Below are positions 8,354 through 17,924 of a stretch of 64,000 bases of DNA, piece by piece. Made by a program: the position numbers and the translations under genes. Below the pieces are notes generated by a model. It did no database searches. It saw only the letters and a program-made list of their open reading frames with translations, and was not told the origin of the DNA. Source of the DNA: Pseudoroseomonas cervicalis (GTDB lineage: Bacteria > Pseudomonadota > Alphaproteobacteria > Acetobacterales > Acetobacteraceae); the NCBI RefSeq assembly GCF_030818485.1, contig NZ_JAUTAJ010000004.1:2149001-2213000 (forward strand), read 5' to 3'. The first letter of the stretch is position 1. Each line of letters starts with the position of its first letter.

Positions 8354-9817
8354 ATGTCCTACGAGATCAGCCGCGAGAAGAATCTCGGCTATTTCTTCTA
8401 CCATATCCAAAACGGGCAGTTCGTGGCGGATTCGGCGATCTCGGTCGGCTTCCACTATGGGGTGCTGACCTATTTCATCGGCCGCTCCGGCGTGCTGACC
8501 TTCGCGCCGGAGGCGGTCAGCATCGCCGGCCTGCCGGTCAACACCGGCACGCCGCTGATCCCCGAGCTGGCCTATTACCTGGCCAACACCGATGTGCTGG
8601 CCGCCGGCATGTCAGCCGAGACGCATTACGCGCAATTCGGCTGGAAGGAGGGTCGGACCACCGGCTCGCTCTTCGACGGCGCCTACTATCTGCGGGTGAA
8701 CCAGGATGTGCGCGAGGCCGGCATCAACCCGGTCGAGCACTACCTGGCCTTCGGCTGGAAGGAGGGGCGCGATCCCAACCCGCTCTTCGACACCAGCTTC
8801 TACCTGGCGCAGAATGCCGATGTGGCGGAAGCCGGCATCAACCCGCTGGAGCACTATCTGCTCTGGGGCCGGCACGAGGCGCGCGACGCCAACGCCTTCT
8901 TCGATGCCGATTTCTACCTGCAGCAGCATCCGGCGCTGGTGGAGATCGGCGCCGACCCGCTGGCGCATTATTCGGAGCAGGGCTGGCGGGAGGGTGCGGC
9001 CGCCTCGCGCAGCTTCATCACCAAGGTCTATCTGGCGCAGAACCCGGATGTGGCGGCGGCCGGCATCGACCCGCTGCGCCACTACCTGGAATACGGCCAG
9101 GCCGAGGGCCGCGCGCTCAGCAGCGGCACCGCCGCCAGCATCTCCGGCCGCCTCACCGGCAGCACCGACGAGGACAGCGGCACCACGCTCATCGGCCGCA
9201 TCACCGTGCAGGATGTGGATCCGCTGGAATCCGGCATGGATGCCACTTTCGGCGGCCGCACCGTCTATGTCCTGGCCGATGGGCGCGAGGCCTTGAACGC
9301 GCCGGTGATCGACACCGCCGGCGGCCCCTTCCGGCTGCGCCTGTCGCCGGATGGCAGCTGGAGCTACACCGTCGATCCCGAGCTGTACCAGTATCTGCGC
9401 GAGGGCGAGGTGGTGGAGGAGCGCTTCACCCTGCGCACGGTCGGCCAGGACGAGGTGGTGGTGAGCATCACCATCGAGGGCCGCAACGATCCGGCGGTGT
9501 TCACGGGCGAGACGCGCGGCGTGGTGGACGAGGCGGCGGGCCCCGGCGTGTCCGGCGAGGTCACCTATCATTACGACCCGGACCGCGGCGAGAGCACGCT
9601 GCAGGCCGGCCGCCATGACGGGCTCTATGGCTGGCTGGAGCTGACCGCGCAGGGCGATTGGGAGTACCGCTTCACCGGCAATGCCGAGCTCGGCGTCACC
9701 CCGGGCCAGGCGCATGACGACCTCACCGACGTCATCACCATCCGCAGCCTGGACGGCACGCCGCACATGGTCAGCATCGACATCCTGGCCTTCGCCGGCG
9801 CCGACGCGCTGTTCTGA
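8354..9817 (+). CDS. Secreted-type protein with five ~37-residue repeats and VCBS domains
   Basis: A 487-residue protein in three parts. Residues 1-70 have no recognised family. Residues 72-254 hold five repeats of 37-38 residues with the pattern FYLAQNxDVAxAGINPLEHYLxxGWKEGR (cores near 74, 111, 149, 187 and 225). Residues 262-487 hold two VCBS-like beta-domains (DEDSGTTLIGRITVQDVD, then GPGVSGEVTYHYDPD). VCBS domains are typical of large type I-secreted adhesins; this is a short one without RTX nonapeptides or a Sec signal. No ABC exporter is nearby. A role in surface attachment or matrix is inference from architecture. Confidence 0.75.
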   Translation: MSYEISREKNLGYFFYHIQNGQFVADSAISVGFHYGVLTYFIGRSGVLTFAPEAVSIAGLPVNTGTPLIPELAYYLANTDVLAAGMSAETHYAQFGWKEGRTTGSLFDGAYYLRVNQDVREAGINPVEHYLAFGWKEGRDPNPLFDTSFYLAQNADVAEAGINPLEHYLLWGRHEARDANAFFDADFYLQQHPALVEIGADPLAHYSEQGWREGAAASRSFITKVYLAQNPDVAAAGIDPLRHYLEYGQAEGRALSSGTAASISGRLTGSTDEDSGTTLIGRITVQDVDPLESGMDATFGGRTVYVLADGREALNAPVIDTAGGPFRLRLSPDGSWSYTVDPELYQYLREGEVVEERFTLRTVGQDEVVVSITIEGRNDPAVFTGETRGVVDEAAGPGVSGEVTYHYDPDRGESTLQAGRHDGLYGWLELTAQGDWEYRFTGNAELGVTPGQAHDDLTDVITIRSLDGTPHMVSIDILAFAGADALF

Positions 9818-9822
9818 CAGCG

Positions 9823-9847
9823 GGCGGCGGGGTCGCGTCCCGCCGCC
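9823..9847 (+). terminator. GC-rich hairpin after the VCBS gene
   Basis: GGCGGCGGG pairs with CCCGCCGCC across a short loop, starting 6 nt after the stop codon. No U-run follows, so termination is plausible but not certain. Confidence 0.45.
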
Positions 9848-9906
9848 TTCCCTGCCTGCTCGCAGGCCTTGCAGCGTCTCTCGCCCCTGTTCCCGAACGG
9901 GCGGGC

Positions 9907-11337
9907 TCAGGGGCTGGCGAGGTCTTCCTGCCTCCGCGCCCCCAGCGCCGCCGGATCGACGCCCCGGGGCCAGCGGGTCACATCGTCATAGGTCGCGCCG
10001 TCGAACAGGCTGCGCTCGATCCGGGCCTCGGAGAGATCGGCGCCTTCGAGCCGGGCCTCGCGCAGATCGACATGCCGCAGCGATGCCTGGCCGAAGACCG
10101 CCCGGCGCAGATCGGCGCGGCGCAGATCGGCGTCCAGAAGCCGGGCGCCGGAGAGATCGACCTCGGTCATCACCGCGCCTTCCAGCCTGGCATCCTGGCC
10201 GCTGATGCCGCGCAGGCTGGCCCGGTGCAGCGTCACCCGGTTCAGCCGCACCCTGTCCAGCCGCGCATCGTCGAGCCGGGCGCGCAGCATGCTGCCGCGA
10301 TTCACCGCCAATCCGGTCAGGTCGGCGCCACGCAGATCGACAATTCCGCCATGGAGCGGGCCCATCTCGAAGATGAGGTTGTCGATCTCGGCCTCCGCCA
10401 GCCTGGCCTGGCGCCAATCGCCGGAATACAGCATGAACTCGCCAAGCCGGGCCTGGCTGACATCGAGGCCGGGCAGGGCATGGTCCAGCCGGAGGCTGTC
10501 CACCGCCCAGCCGCGAAAATCGCGGCGCCCCCTCGCCACCCGGTACTCCCTGGCCACGAAACGGGCCCGCGCGATCTGCGACTCGACCGCGGCATCGCCG
10601 GGGGCCAGAGCCGCGATCCGCAACCGCAGCAGAGGGAACTCCTTGCTCGGGTTTTGCCACTGGGTCGCCGCCAGGGACTGCAGCAGCGCCAGCTGCGGGG
10701 CCAGGGCCCCGGGATCGCGCGCGATCAGCGCCCGGTACAGCACCGCGCCGGCCTCGGGGCCCTCCATACTCTCGACGATCCGCGCCCGCTCGAGCAGCAG
10801 CGCCGGTGAGTCCGGCGACTGACGGAGGGCCGCCTCGATCGCCCGCCGCCGGTCACGCCATTCCCGCAGCTGCCAGACGATGCCCGTCCTTGGGTAGGTC
10901 TGGGCCATCAAGCAGCCATTGGTGCTGAGCCTGTCCGGCGCAGGCAGCAGGCCGGCGCTCGCATCGTGTTCACCCGGCACCTCCGCATAGATCAGCCCTT
11001 GCCAGCCGATCTCGAAGGGAAAAGGAAAACCACATCCCACTCTGCGCCACACATCATGACTCGATTGCACCAGTTCGATGCTTGGCCCGATGTCACCCTT
11101 CAGGTCTTCCAGCACCCTGACCGTCGCGATGACGAAGGTCAGGGCGTCACGCCGCCCCTGTTGCAGCGCGACGATCTCACCCCTGAAGGCGAAGGGCGTC
11201 CGCGGGATCGATTCATGGGGGGGCCGGGGCGGAGCGCAGCTGCAGGCAGCCGCCATGCCCGGGGCAGCCAGCAGGCCGAGCAGCACCAGGGCCAGGCGGC
11301 GCAGCACCGGGCCGATCCAACGAAAAGCCTGGCGCAC
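9907..11337 (-). CDS. Exported protein: TIMP/NTR-like domain plus pentapeptide repeats
   Basis: A 476-residue protein from GTG 11337, preceded by a GGAGG ribosome-binding site. The signal peptide core RRLALVLLGLLAAPG ends at MAAA before CSC. Residues about 33-150 resemble bacterial TIMP/netrin-like domains: an N-terminal C-x-C (ACSCAPP), FAFRGEIVALQ, VLEDLKGD, VGCGFPFPFEIGWQGLIYAE and a late Cys in STNGC. An alpha-helical, TPR-like middle follows (RRRAIEAALRQSPDSPALLLERA). The last 150 residues are pentapeptide repeats of A(D/N)Lxx type (LRGADLTGL, LRRADLRRAVF, LEGADLSEA), forming a right-handed beta-helix. I know of no function for this combination. Confidence 0.8.
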   Translation of the reverse strand: MRQAFRWIGPVLRRLALVLLGLLAAPGMAAACSCAPPRPPHESIPRTPFAFRGEIVALQQGRRDALTFVIATVRVLEDLKGDIGPSIELVQSSHDVWRRVGCGFPFPFEIGWQGLIYAEVPGEHDASAGLLPAPDRLSTNGCLMAQTYPRTGIVWQLREWRDRRRAIEAALRQSPDSPALLLERARIVESMEGPEAGAVLYRALIARDPGALAPQLALLQSLAATQWQNPSKEFPLLRLRIAALAPGDAAVESQIARARFVAREYRVARGRRDFRGWAVDSLRLDHALPGLDVSQARLGEFMLYSGDWRQARLAEAEIDNLIFEMGPLHGGIVDLRGADLTGLAVNRGSMLRARLDDARLDRVRLNRVTLHRASLRGISGQDARLEGAVMTEVDLSGARLLDADLRRADLRRAVFGQASLRHVDLREARLEGADLSEARIERSLFDGATYDDVTRWPRGVDPAALGARRQEDLASP

Positions 11338-11381
11338 ATCGCCTCCGCGCAACCTCGTCCGCCCCCAGCATGGCAGTGCGG

Positions 11382-12392
11382 CTATTTCCGCACCACCGCC
11401 ATCACCGCCTCCAGCACCGCCCGCTGCGAGGCCTCCCGCGCCGCCGGATCGCCGCCGACCTGCGGGTTCAGCTGCACGCAGGCATCGGTGTAGGCGAAGG
11501 GCTGGCCGGTCGCGGTGTTGATCAGCTGGCCGGGGGCGCGCTCCTCGATGCTGCATTCCCGCACCGTCTGGGAATTGGTGGCCACCGCGGGGCTGTCGGA
11601 GAGCGGCGTGTCGAAGCCGTGATGCGCGCCGGGATAGGTGGTCAGCGTGACATCGGCGCCGGCCGCCTTCAGCCGCTCCACCTGCGCGGCGCAGCTGCGC
11701 AGCGGGTTATAGTCATCCGCCTCGCCATGGATCAGCCGCACCGGGCGGGCGACCAGCTTCGTGTCGTCGATGTAGCGGGTGGCGCAATCCGGGTAGAAGG
11801 GGATGTAGGCGGCGAAATCGGCGCCCGATCGGTTCCACAGCGTGTGGAAGCGCTGCATGGCGGCGTAGAAGGCCGCCTGCCCGCCGCGCGAGAAGCCGAT
11901 CAGCACGATGCGCTGCGGATCGACGCGCGGATGCTTCGCCAGGATGCCGAGCGCGCCATAGATGTCGAGGATCAGGTTCAGCCGGCCGAGCCGCGCCTGG
12001 TCGGTGCTGGTGCTGACCAGGCCGCGCCCGGTGAAGCCGTCGATGGCGAAGGTCGAGATGCCCTGGGCGTTCAGCAGGCGCGACCACATCTCGATATTCG
12101 GCCCGATGCCGCCGGAGCCATGCATCAGCACCACGACCGGCAGCCGGCCCGTGCCCTGGGCGATGCGGAACTCGCCGGCGGTGGTGACGGGCTGCCCGGC
12201 CTCGGCGCGGCCGGCCAGGAAATCCGAATCGCTCATGGTGCGGGTCGGGATGGCGTGCAGCTCGACCCTCGCTGCGATGGCGCGGCGCTCGGCGGGGGCG
12301 GGCTGCGCCGGCTGGGCGGCAGCGGGGCCGGCGATGACCGCCAGGGTCAGGGCGAGCGGCGGCAGGAAGCGGGCGCGGCGGCGGGGATGCAT
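11382..12392 (-). CDS. Exported dienelactone hydrolase-family alpha/beta hydrolase
   Basis: A 336-residue protein from ATG 12392, with a GAGGAG ribosome-binding site. The signal peptide (RRRARFLPPLALTLAVIAGPAAA) indicates export. The hydrolase core has the oxyanion segment VVVLMHGSGGIGPN, nucleophile elbow IGFSRGGQA (Ser), an acid in IHGEADDYNP and histidine in PGAHHGFD. Classical dienelactone hydrolases use Cys and are cytoplasmic, so this belongs to the exported Ser branch. Substrates are probably esters, unspecified. Cysteines in the C-terminal part (ECSIEER, TDACVQL) may form a disulfide. Confidence 0.85.
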   Translation of the reverse strand: MHPRRRARFLPPLALTLAVIAGPAAAQPAQPAPAERRAIAARVELHAIPTRTMSDSDFLAGRAEAGQPVTTAGEFRIAQGTGRLPVVVLMHGSGGIGPNIEMWSRLLNAQGISTFAIDGFTGRGLVSTSTDQARLGRLNLILDIYGALGILAKHPRVDPQRIVLIGFSRGGQAAFYAAMQRFHTLWNRSGADFAAYIPFYPDCATRYIDDTKLVARPVRLIHGEADDYNPLRSCAAQVERLKAAGADVTLTTYPGAHHGFDTPLSDSPAVATNSQTVRECSIEERAPGQLINTATGQPFAYTDACVQLNPQVGGDPAAREASQRAVLEAVMAVVRK

Positions 12393-12489
12393 GGGCGTCT
12401 CCTCGGGGCTTGCCGGGGTCTTGCGAACGCCCCGGTCAGGCTGCGAGCAAAGCGCTTTTTCCTCCGTCCTGCCAAGCAGGCCGGCCCGG

Positions 12490-13104
12490 TCAGGGCAGCA
12501 GGATGCCGCGCCCGGCGAAGAAGCGGCCGAACACCGCAGGCGGCAGTGCCACATCCGCCTGCGCGGCGGGCTCGTGGCCGGAGGGGTTGTGGAAGGTGAT
12601 GGCCTCCGGCGTCGCCCGGGTGACCAGCACCAGATGCCCGCCGCGCTGCGGCGGCACGCGCTCCGGCCAGCGGATGTCCTTGTGCACCGAGGCCAGGAAG
12701 AAGCCGCCCGGCGGCAGCAGCGCCGGCAGATCCTCCGCCGCCAGATCCAGCCGGATTTCCGCCTGGAGCCGGAAGCGTTTTGCCACATAGGTGACGAAGG
12801 GCGCGTAGATCAGGCCGCGGATGTCGCCCTCCGGCGTCTCGACATAGCCCCCCTCGGCGGCGCAGCCGCGCGCCAGCTCCAGGATCGGATGCGCCACACC
12901 GCTGCGGGCTGCCAGCAGCATCTTCAGGCAGGCCATGCCGCAGAGATGCCCGGCCCAGCGCGCATATTCCTCGATGCTGGCGGCGCCGGAGCCGCGCCAG
13001 GCCGGGTCGCGCAGCAGCGCGCGCTCGGCGCCCTCGGCGAGCACGGCCAGCGTCATGCCGGGCGTTTCCCATTGGGAGAAGTAGGGGGTGGTCTGATCGG
13101 GCAA
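12490..13104 (-). CDS. C39-like papain-fold cysteine peptidase family protein
   Basis: A 204-residue protein without signal peptide or membrane segment. It shows the papain-fold order used by C39-like peptidases: GHLCGMACLKMLL with Cys near residue 55, then GGHLVLVTR with a histidine, then FHNPSG with Asn. This suggests an active cysteine peptidase or transamidase. C39 domains are best known for cutting bacteriocin leaders, but no transporter or precursor peptide is nearby. The start is TTG 13104; ATG 13056 in frame is an alternative that would keep the catalytic core. Function in the cell is unknown. Confidence 0.65.
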   Translation of the reverse strand: MPDQTTPYFSQWETPGMTLAVLAEGAERALLRDPAWRGSGAASIEEYARWAGHLCGMACLKMLLAARSGVAHPILELARGCAAEGGYVETPEGDIRGLIYAPFVTYVAKRFRLQAEIRLDLAAEDLPALLPPGGFFLASVHKDIRWPERVPPQRGGHLVLVTRATPEAITFHNPSGHEPAAQADVALPPAVFGRFFAGRGILLP

Positions 13105-13136
13105 GGCGGGCCTGCGACGGGGCGGCTGAAGGCGGG

Positions 13137-13190
13137 TGCAGGGGACCCTGTCCCCTGCCGGGGGAGTTTGAGGGGGCAGAGCCCCCTCAA
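13137..13190. repeat. REP-like double-hairpin element, copy 1
   Basis: Two adjacent palindromes, GCAGGGGACCCTGTCCCCTGC (in two parts: GCAGGGGAC / GTCCCCTGC) and TGAGGGGGC/GCCCCCTCA, are joined by GGGGGAGTT. The same pair occurs in reverse orientation at 30553-30620. This copy lies immediately after the tctA stop codon, where it could terminate transcription. Confidence 0.7.
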
Positions 13191-13194
13191 TTCC

Positions 13195-14697
13195 TCAGGC
13201 CGCGGCGCGGCGCCGCGACAGCACCGCCCAGAGCCGCGGCCCGACCAGCGCCAGTATCGCCAGCAGCAGGATGGAGAGCGAGACGGGGCGGGTGACGAAG
13301 GTGGTCCAGTCGCCCTGGCTGATGGTCAGCGCCTGGCGCAGCGCCTGCTCGGCCATCGGCCCCAGGATCATGCCGATCACCACCGGCGCGGTCGGGAAGT
13401 CGAAGCGGCGCATGAACATGGCGATGATGCCGATGCCGTAGAGCAGCATCAGGTCGACCACCGAGTTGCTGATGCCATAGGTGCCGATGGTGGCGAAGAC
13501 CAGGATGCCGGCATAGAGCTGCGGCACCGGGATCTTCAGGATGCGCGCCCAGAGGCCCACCAGCGGCAGGTTCAGCACCACCAGCATGATGTTGGCGATG
13601 TAGAGCGAGGCGATCAGCGTCCAGACCAGCTCGGCCTGGGTGGTGAACAGCATCGGCCCGGGCTGGATGCCGTAGGACTGGAAGGCCGAGAGCATGATGG
13701 CGGCGGTGGCCGAGGTCGGCAGGCCCAGGGTGAGCATCGGCACCAGCACGCCGGCGGCGGCGGCGTTGTTGGCCGCTTCCGGCCCGGCCACGCCCTCGAT
13801 GGCGCCGGTCGTGCCGAATTCGTGCAGATGCTCCTTCCGCACCAGCTTCCGCTCGGCATAGTAGCTCAGCATGGTCGGCATCTCGGTGCCGCCGGCGGGC
13901 ATGACGCCGAAGGGGAAGCCCAGCAGCGCGCCGCGCAGCCAGGGGCCGGTGGAGCGTTTCCAGTCCTCCTTCGTCATCATCAGCCGGCCGACCTCGCGCA
14001 CCTCCTGCTTGCCCTCGACATGGCGCCAGGCGAGGTAGAGCGTCTCGCCCACCGCGAAGAGGGCGACGGCCACCAGCACCACATCGATGCCGTCGAGCAG
14101 CTCGGGGATGCCGAAGGTCAGGCGCGGCTGGCCGGTCTGCAGGTCGATGCCGACCAGGCCGATCAGCAGGCCGAGGCCGAGCGAGGTCAGCCCGCGCAGC
14201 GCCGAGCCGCCGAGCACCGCCGAGACGGTGACGAAGCACAGCACCATCAGCGCGAAATACTCGGCCGGGCCCAGCTTGAGGGCCAGCTCGACGACGATCG
14301 GGCCGAGGAAGGAAATCCCCAGCGTGCCGATGGTGCCGGCGACGAAGCTGCCGACGGCGGCGGTGACCAGCGCCGGGCCGGCGCGGCCGTTCCTGGCCAT
14401 CTTCGCGCCTTCCAGCGCGGTGATGATCGAGCCCGATTCGCCCGGCGTGTTCAGCAGGATCGAGGTGGTCGAGCCGCCATACATGGCGCCGTAGAACACC
14501 CCGCAGAACAGGATGAAGGCGCCGGTGGCGGAGACCTGGAAGGTGATCGGCAGCAGGAGCGCGATGGTCAGCGCCGGGCCGATGCCCGGCAGCACGCCGA
14601 TCGCCGTGCCGAGGAAGCAGCCGAGCAGCGCCCAGCCGAGATTGGTCAGCGTCAGCGCATTGCCGAAGCCGAAGGACAGGCCGGACCAGACATCCAT
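13195..14697 (-). CDS. tctA: Tripartite tricarboxylate transporter permease, large subunit TctA
   Basis: A 500-residue polytopic inner-membrane protein of the TctA family. It contains the signatures [20 protein letters not shown] near residue 40, [15 protein letters not shown] near residue 75 and [21 protein letters not shown] in the second half. With TctB and the binding protein TctC it imports carboxylates using an ion gradient. It lies 4 bp downstream of tctB in a tctC-tctB-tctA operon. The imported solute cannot be predicted. Length matches the family. A REP-like element directly follows the stop. Confidence 0.95.
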   Translation of the reverse strand: MDVWSGLSFGFGNALTLTNLGWALLGCFLGTAIGVLPGIGPALTIALLLPITFQVSATGAFILFCGVFYGAMYGGSTTSILLNTPGESGSIITALEGAKMARNGRAGPALVTAAVGSFVAGTIGTLGISFLGPIVVELALKLGPAEYFALMVLCFVTVSAVLGGSALRGLTSLGLGLLIGLVGIDLQTGQPRLTFGIPELLDGIDVVLVAVALFAVGETLYLAWRHVEGKQEVREVGRLMMTKEDWKRSTGPWLRGALLGFPFGVMPAGGTEMPTMLSYYAERKLVRKEHLHEFGTTGAIEGVAGPEAANNAAAAGVLVPMLTLGLPTSATAAIMLSAFQSYGIQPGPMLFTTQAELVWTLIASLYIANIMLVVLNLPLVGLWARILKIPVPQLYAGILVFATIGTYGISNSVVDLMLLYGIGIIAMFMRRFDFPTAPVVIGMILGPMAEQALRQALTISQGDWTTFVTRPVSLSILLLAILALVGPRLWAVLSRRRAAA

Positions 14698-14701
14698 GGT
14701 G

Positions 14702-15205
14702 TCAGAGGATCCCTTCCAGGATGCCGGCGCCGATATTCACGCCGAGCAGCTTGTCGAAGGCGAGATAGGCGCCGAGCGTCACCACCGCGCCGATCGCCAG
14801 GTCGCGCAAGGGGTGGCGGCTGCCGAAGGCGGCGGCGACCAGCACGAACTGCGCCGTGGCGGCGAAGACGAAGCCCAGGGAATCGATCAGCACCAGATTG
14901 GCCAGCAGCCCCGCGCCGAGCAGGCCGAGGGCGCGCCAATTGGTGGGCGGCGCCTCCTGCACCTCCTCGAGGTCGCGCGACCAGCCGCCGCGCAGGGCGG
15001 CGAGCGTCAGCCCGGCCCCCACCGCCAGCACCAGCGCCCCCACCAGGCTCGGCATGAATTTCGGCCCGACCTGGGCGTAGAGCGGGGTGACCGGGATCGC
15101 CCAGGCCTGCCACAGGCAGAGCAGGCCGAGGGCGAGGACGAACAGCCCGACCGCGAGATCCGGGCCGGCTCCGGGCAGGAGCCGGCCGCCGCCGCGCGGC
15201 GCCAT
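14702..15205 (-). CDS. tctB: Tripartite tricarboxylate transporter small permease TctB
   Basis: A 167-residue membrane protein with four predicted helices: [35 protein letters not shown], the [19 protein letters not shown] segment and FVLVAAAFG onward. The GxxFxPxLxG-like pattern [11 protein letters not shown] after the first helix is typical of TctB. The start ATG 15205 overlaps the tctC stop by one base (TGATG), so translation is probably coupled. TctB is the small membrane subunit of the TTT importer. Confidence 0.88.
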   Translation of the reverse strand: MAPRGGGRLLPGAGPDLAVGLFVLALGLLCLWQAWAIPVTPLYAQVGPKFMPSLVGALVLAVGAGLTLAALRGGWSRDLEEVQEAPPTNWRALGLLGAGLLANLVLIDSLGFVFAATAQFVLVAAAFGSRHPLRDLAIGAVVTLGAYLAFDKLLGVNIGAGILEGIL

Positions 15206-16176
15206 CAGATGAGGCCGACCTCGCGCAGCACCTCGGCGGTGGCCGCCTCGTCGCGCTTGAGGAATTCGCCGAACTCGTCGCCGCCGAGGAACGCGTCCTC
15301 CCAGCCCTGGCGCTCCATCAGCTCCTTCCAGGCCGGCAGGGCGCGCAGATCGGTGACGAAGCGCAGCAGCTCGGCCCGCGTCTCCGGCCGGATGCCGGGC
15401 GGGCCGAACACGCCGCGCCAATTGCCCAGCGTGATGTCGATGCCGCTCTCCTTCAGCGTCGGCACATCGGGCAGGCTGCGCGTCTCGCCGGAAGTGGCGA
15501 GCGCCCGCATGCGGCCGGCCTTGATCTGCTCGGCGAATTCCGAGACGCCGGAGATGCCGGCCTTGACCTGGGCGCCAAGGATGGCGGCCTGGGCCGGCCC
15601 GCCGCCGGCGAAGGCGACATAGGAGGCGTCCTTGGCCGAGCGGCCCTGGCTCTTGAGCAGCAGGCCGAGCAGGATGTGGTCGATGCCGCCGGCGCTGCCG
15701 CCGGCGACCGAAGTGGCGCCCGGATTGGTCTTCAGCGCCTCCAGGAAGCCCTTCAGGTCGCGGATGTCGCTGCTGGCCGGCACCACGATGATGCCGGGTT
15801 CGGTGGTCATGCGCGCGATCGGCGTGACATCCTTCAGCCCGACCGGCGAGCGGTTGGCCAGCACCGAGCCCACCATGACGGCGCCGCCGATCATGATGCT
15901 GCCCTCGCGGCCGCGGCGCTGCTGGATGAAGCGCGGCAGGCCGACCGTGCCGCCGGCGCCGCCGACATTCTCGAACTGGAAATTGCCGACCATGCCGGCC
16001 TGGCGGCCGACCTGCTCGATGGCGCGGCCGAGCCCGTCCCAGCCGCCGCCGGGGCCGGCGGGGATGAAGACATGCAGGGTCGCGAAGCGCTGCTGCTGCT
16101 GCGCGCGGGCGGCGCCGGGCAGCCAGGGCAGGGCCAGGCCGGTGGCGGCGGCGCTCAGGAAGGTGCGGCGCAACAT
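15205..16176 (-). CDS. tctC: Bug/TctC-type periplasmic binding protein
   Basis: A 323-residue binding protein. Its N-terminus MLRRTFLSAAATGLALPWLPGAARA has a Tat-like RRTFL motif and a signal cleavage after ARA. Bug-family features are LHVFIPAGPGGGWDGLGRAIEQ, FENVGGAGG, the central AGGSAGGIDHILLG and a C-terminal VLREVGLI. It captures a carboxylate for TctAB. As first gene of the operon it probably sets expression level. The long FQFENVGGAGGTVG loop departs slightly from the usual VENRPGAGG. Two further Bug proteins lie at 59-61 kb without permease genes. Confidence 0.92.
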   Translation of the reverse strand: MLRRTFLSAAATGLALPWLPGAARAQQQQRFATLHVFIPAGPGGGWDGLGRAIEQVGRQAGMVGNFQFENVGGAGGTVGLPRFIQQRRGREGSIMIGGAVMVGSVLANRSPVGLKDVTPIARMTTEPGIIVVPASSDIRDLKGFLEALKTNPGATSVAGGSAGGIDHILLGLLLKSQGRSAKDASYVAFAGGGPAQAAILGAQVKAGISGVSEFAEQIKAGRMRALATSGETRSLPDVPTLKESGIDITLGNWRGVFGPPGIRPETRAELLRFVTDLRALPAWKELMERQGWEDAFLGGDEFGEFLKRDEAATAEVLREVGLI

Positions 16177-16325
16177 GGAAGTTCCTCCAGGCTTTCGTTA
16201 ACTCTTTCTACGGTGTGCGATATCCGCGCCACGGCAAAGCGTAAAGTGAAGCCTCCGACATGCCGCGGCTTGCACCGCAGCATGGCCCCTCGCATGCTGC
16301 GCACGGCTTTGGGAGATGGGTCTGG

Positions 16326-17924
16326 ATGCGGCTTCGCGTGGGGGTGATGCTGGCCCTGCTTCTGGCATCATTGCCGGTGACGCGGCCGCCCTCCGCCGGT
16401 CCCGGGATCGGGCCGGTGGCGGCGCCGGCCGTCCCGTTGGCGCTTCCCCTGGCCGAGGGCCTGGCGCGGCTGCTGCTGCCCGCCCCCGCCTGGGCGCAGC
16501 CGCGCAACCCGGCGCCGCAGCCGCCCCAGCAGCAGCGCCCGGCCGACCGCCCGCAGGAGCGCGAGGCGCTGGTGGTGAACGAGCTCGGCCTCGGCCTGCG
16601 CGAGCTCTACATCGCCCCCGCCGGCAGCGTGGAGCCGGGCCCCGACCGGCTGGGCCAGGACACGCTGCCCTCGGGTGCGACGCTGCGCGTGCCGCTCGGC
16701 CGCCAGCGGCTCTGCCTGTTCGATGTGCGCGCCGTGCTGTCGGATGGCAGCACGGAGGAGAAGCGCGGCCTCGATCTCTGCCGCACGCCGCGCGTCACCT
16801 TCGGCGACCCGACGGCGCCGCTGCGCGAGGCGGCGGTGGTCAACGACACCGACCTGATGCTGCGCGAGCTCTACGCCATGCCGAGCGGCGCCGGGCGCGG
16901 CCCGGACCGGCTGGGGGCGGAGATCGTGCCGCCCGAGGGCAGCTTCACCCTGCGGCTGGGGCGCACCCGCGAATGCGTCTTCGACCTGACCGCGGTGTTC
17001 GAGGATGACAGCACCGAGGAGCGCCGCCGCGTCGATCTCTGCCGCCGCAACCGCGTGGTGTTCGGCGACCCGGCGGTGCCCTGGCGCGAGGCCGAGGTGG
17101 TGAACGCCACCTCGCGCAGCCTGCGCAACCTGTTCGCCATGCCGGGCGGCGCCACCGGCAGCGGCGAGAATCGCTGGGGCCCGGACCGGCTGGGCGCCGT
17201 CATGGTCGATGGCGGCAACAGCTTCCGCCTGCGGCTGCGCAGCCGCGCCTGCCAGGTCGATCTGCGCGCCGTCTATGACGACGACACGGCGGAGGAGAAG
17301 CCGGGCGCCGATCTGTGCAGCGGCCAGCGCATCACCTTCGACGGCAGCGGCATCCCGCGCGCGCCGGAACGCGCCTTCACCCTGGTCAACCGGCATGGCG
17401 CGCCGGTGCAGGAGCTCTACGCCTCGGCCACCGACGATGCCGATTGGGGCGAGGACCGGCTGCCCTCCGGCCCGCTGGAGCGCGGCACCCGCGCCGAGCT
17501 GGTGCTGCGCGCCGGCTGCGAGATCGATCTGCGCATCGTCTTCGCCAATGGCGGGGCGGAGGAGCGGCGCGCCGTCAATATCTGCGACAGCGGGCTGATC
17601 GTGCTGCGCCCGGGCTGGACGCTGGCCGAGCGGCTGGACCAGGGCGCCGGCCCGATCGAGCAGGGCCCGCCGCGCGAGGGCAGCGTGCGCTTCCGCAACA
17701 CCGGCCCGGCGCCGCTGGTCGAGCTCTATGTCGATGCCGCCGGCAGCCCGCGCGGGCCGGACCGGCTCGGCGCCACCGTGCTCGGCCGCGGCGAGACGCT
17801 GGATTTCCAGCCGCCCGAGGCGGTGGGCTGCCGCGGCCATCTGCGCGCCGTGTTCCGCAACGGGCTGGAGATCGACCGGCCGGATTTCGCGCTGTGCTCC
17901 GGCACCGAGGTGACCCTGCCATGA
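16326..17924 (+). CDS. Exported protein with five ~80-95-residue LxELYxxP/VDLC repeats
   Basis: About 532 residues from ATG 16326. A hydrophobic start (VGVMLALLLASLPV) and a second hydrophobic stretch ending in APAWA-QPRNP suggest a signal or anchor. The rest is five diverged repeats: VVN..., L-R-E-L-Y, GPDRLG, an LPxG turn, C-x-FDLRAVF, EE(R/K), and VDLCR...FGDP. Each repeat has two conserved cysteines (C in the FDLRAV strand and C in VDLC), suggesting one disulfide per domain. Single-domain relatives of this type seem to occur in other alphaproteobacteria; I cannot name the family. It overlaps the next gene by ATGA. Confidence 0.7.
   Translation: MRLRVGVMLALLLASLPVTRPPSAGPGIGPVAAPAVPLALPLAEGLARLLLPAPAWAQPRNPAPQPPQQQRPADRPQEREALVVNELGLGLRELYIAPAGSVEPGPDRLGQDTLPSGATLRVPLGRQRLCLFDVRAVLSDGSTEEKRGLDLCRTPRVTFGDPTAPLREAAVVNDTDLMLRELYAMPSGAGRGPDRLGAEIVPPEGSFTLRLGRTRECVFDLTAVFEDDSTEERRRVDLCRRNRVVFGDPAVPWREAEVVNATSRSLRNLFAMPGGATGSGENRWGPDRLGAVMVDGGNSFRLRLRSRACQVDLRAVYDDDTAEEKPGADLCSGQRITFDGSGIPRAPERAFTLVNRHGAPVQELYASATDDADWGEDRLPSGPLERGTRAELVLRAGCEIDLRIVFANGGAEERRAVNICDSGLIVLRPGWTLAERLDQGAGPIEQGPPREGSVRFRNTGPAPLVELYVDAAGSPRGPDRLGATVLGRGETLDFQPPEAVGCRGHLRAVFRNGLEIDRPDFALCSGTEVTLP

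Noticed and set aside
11962..15057. 1031-residue open frame on the plus strand across the C39 and Tct genes
   Set aside because: Antisense to several clearly conserved minus-strand genes; its composition is typical of a shadow frame.
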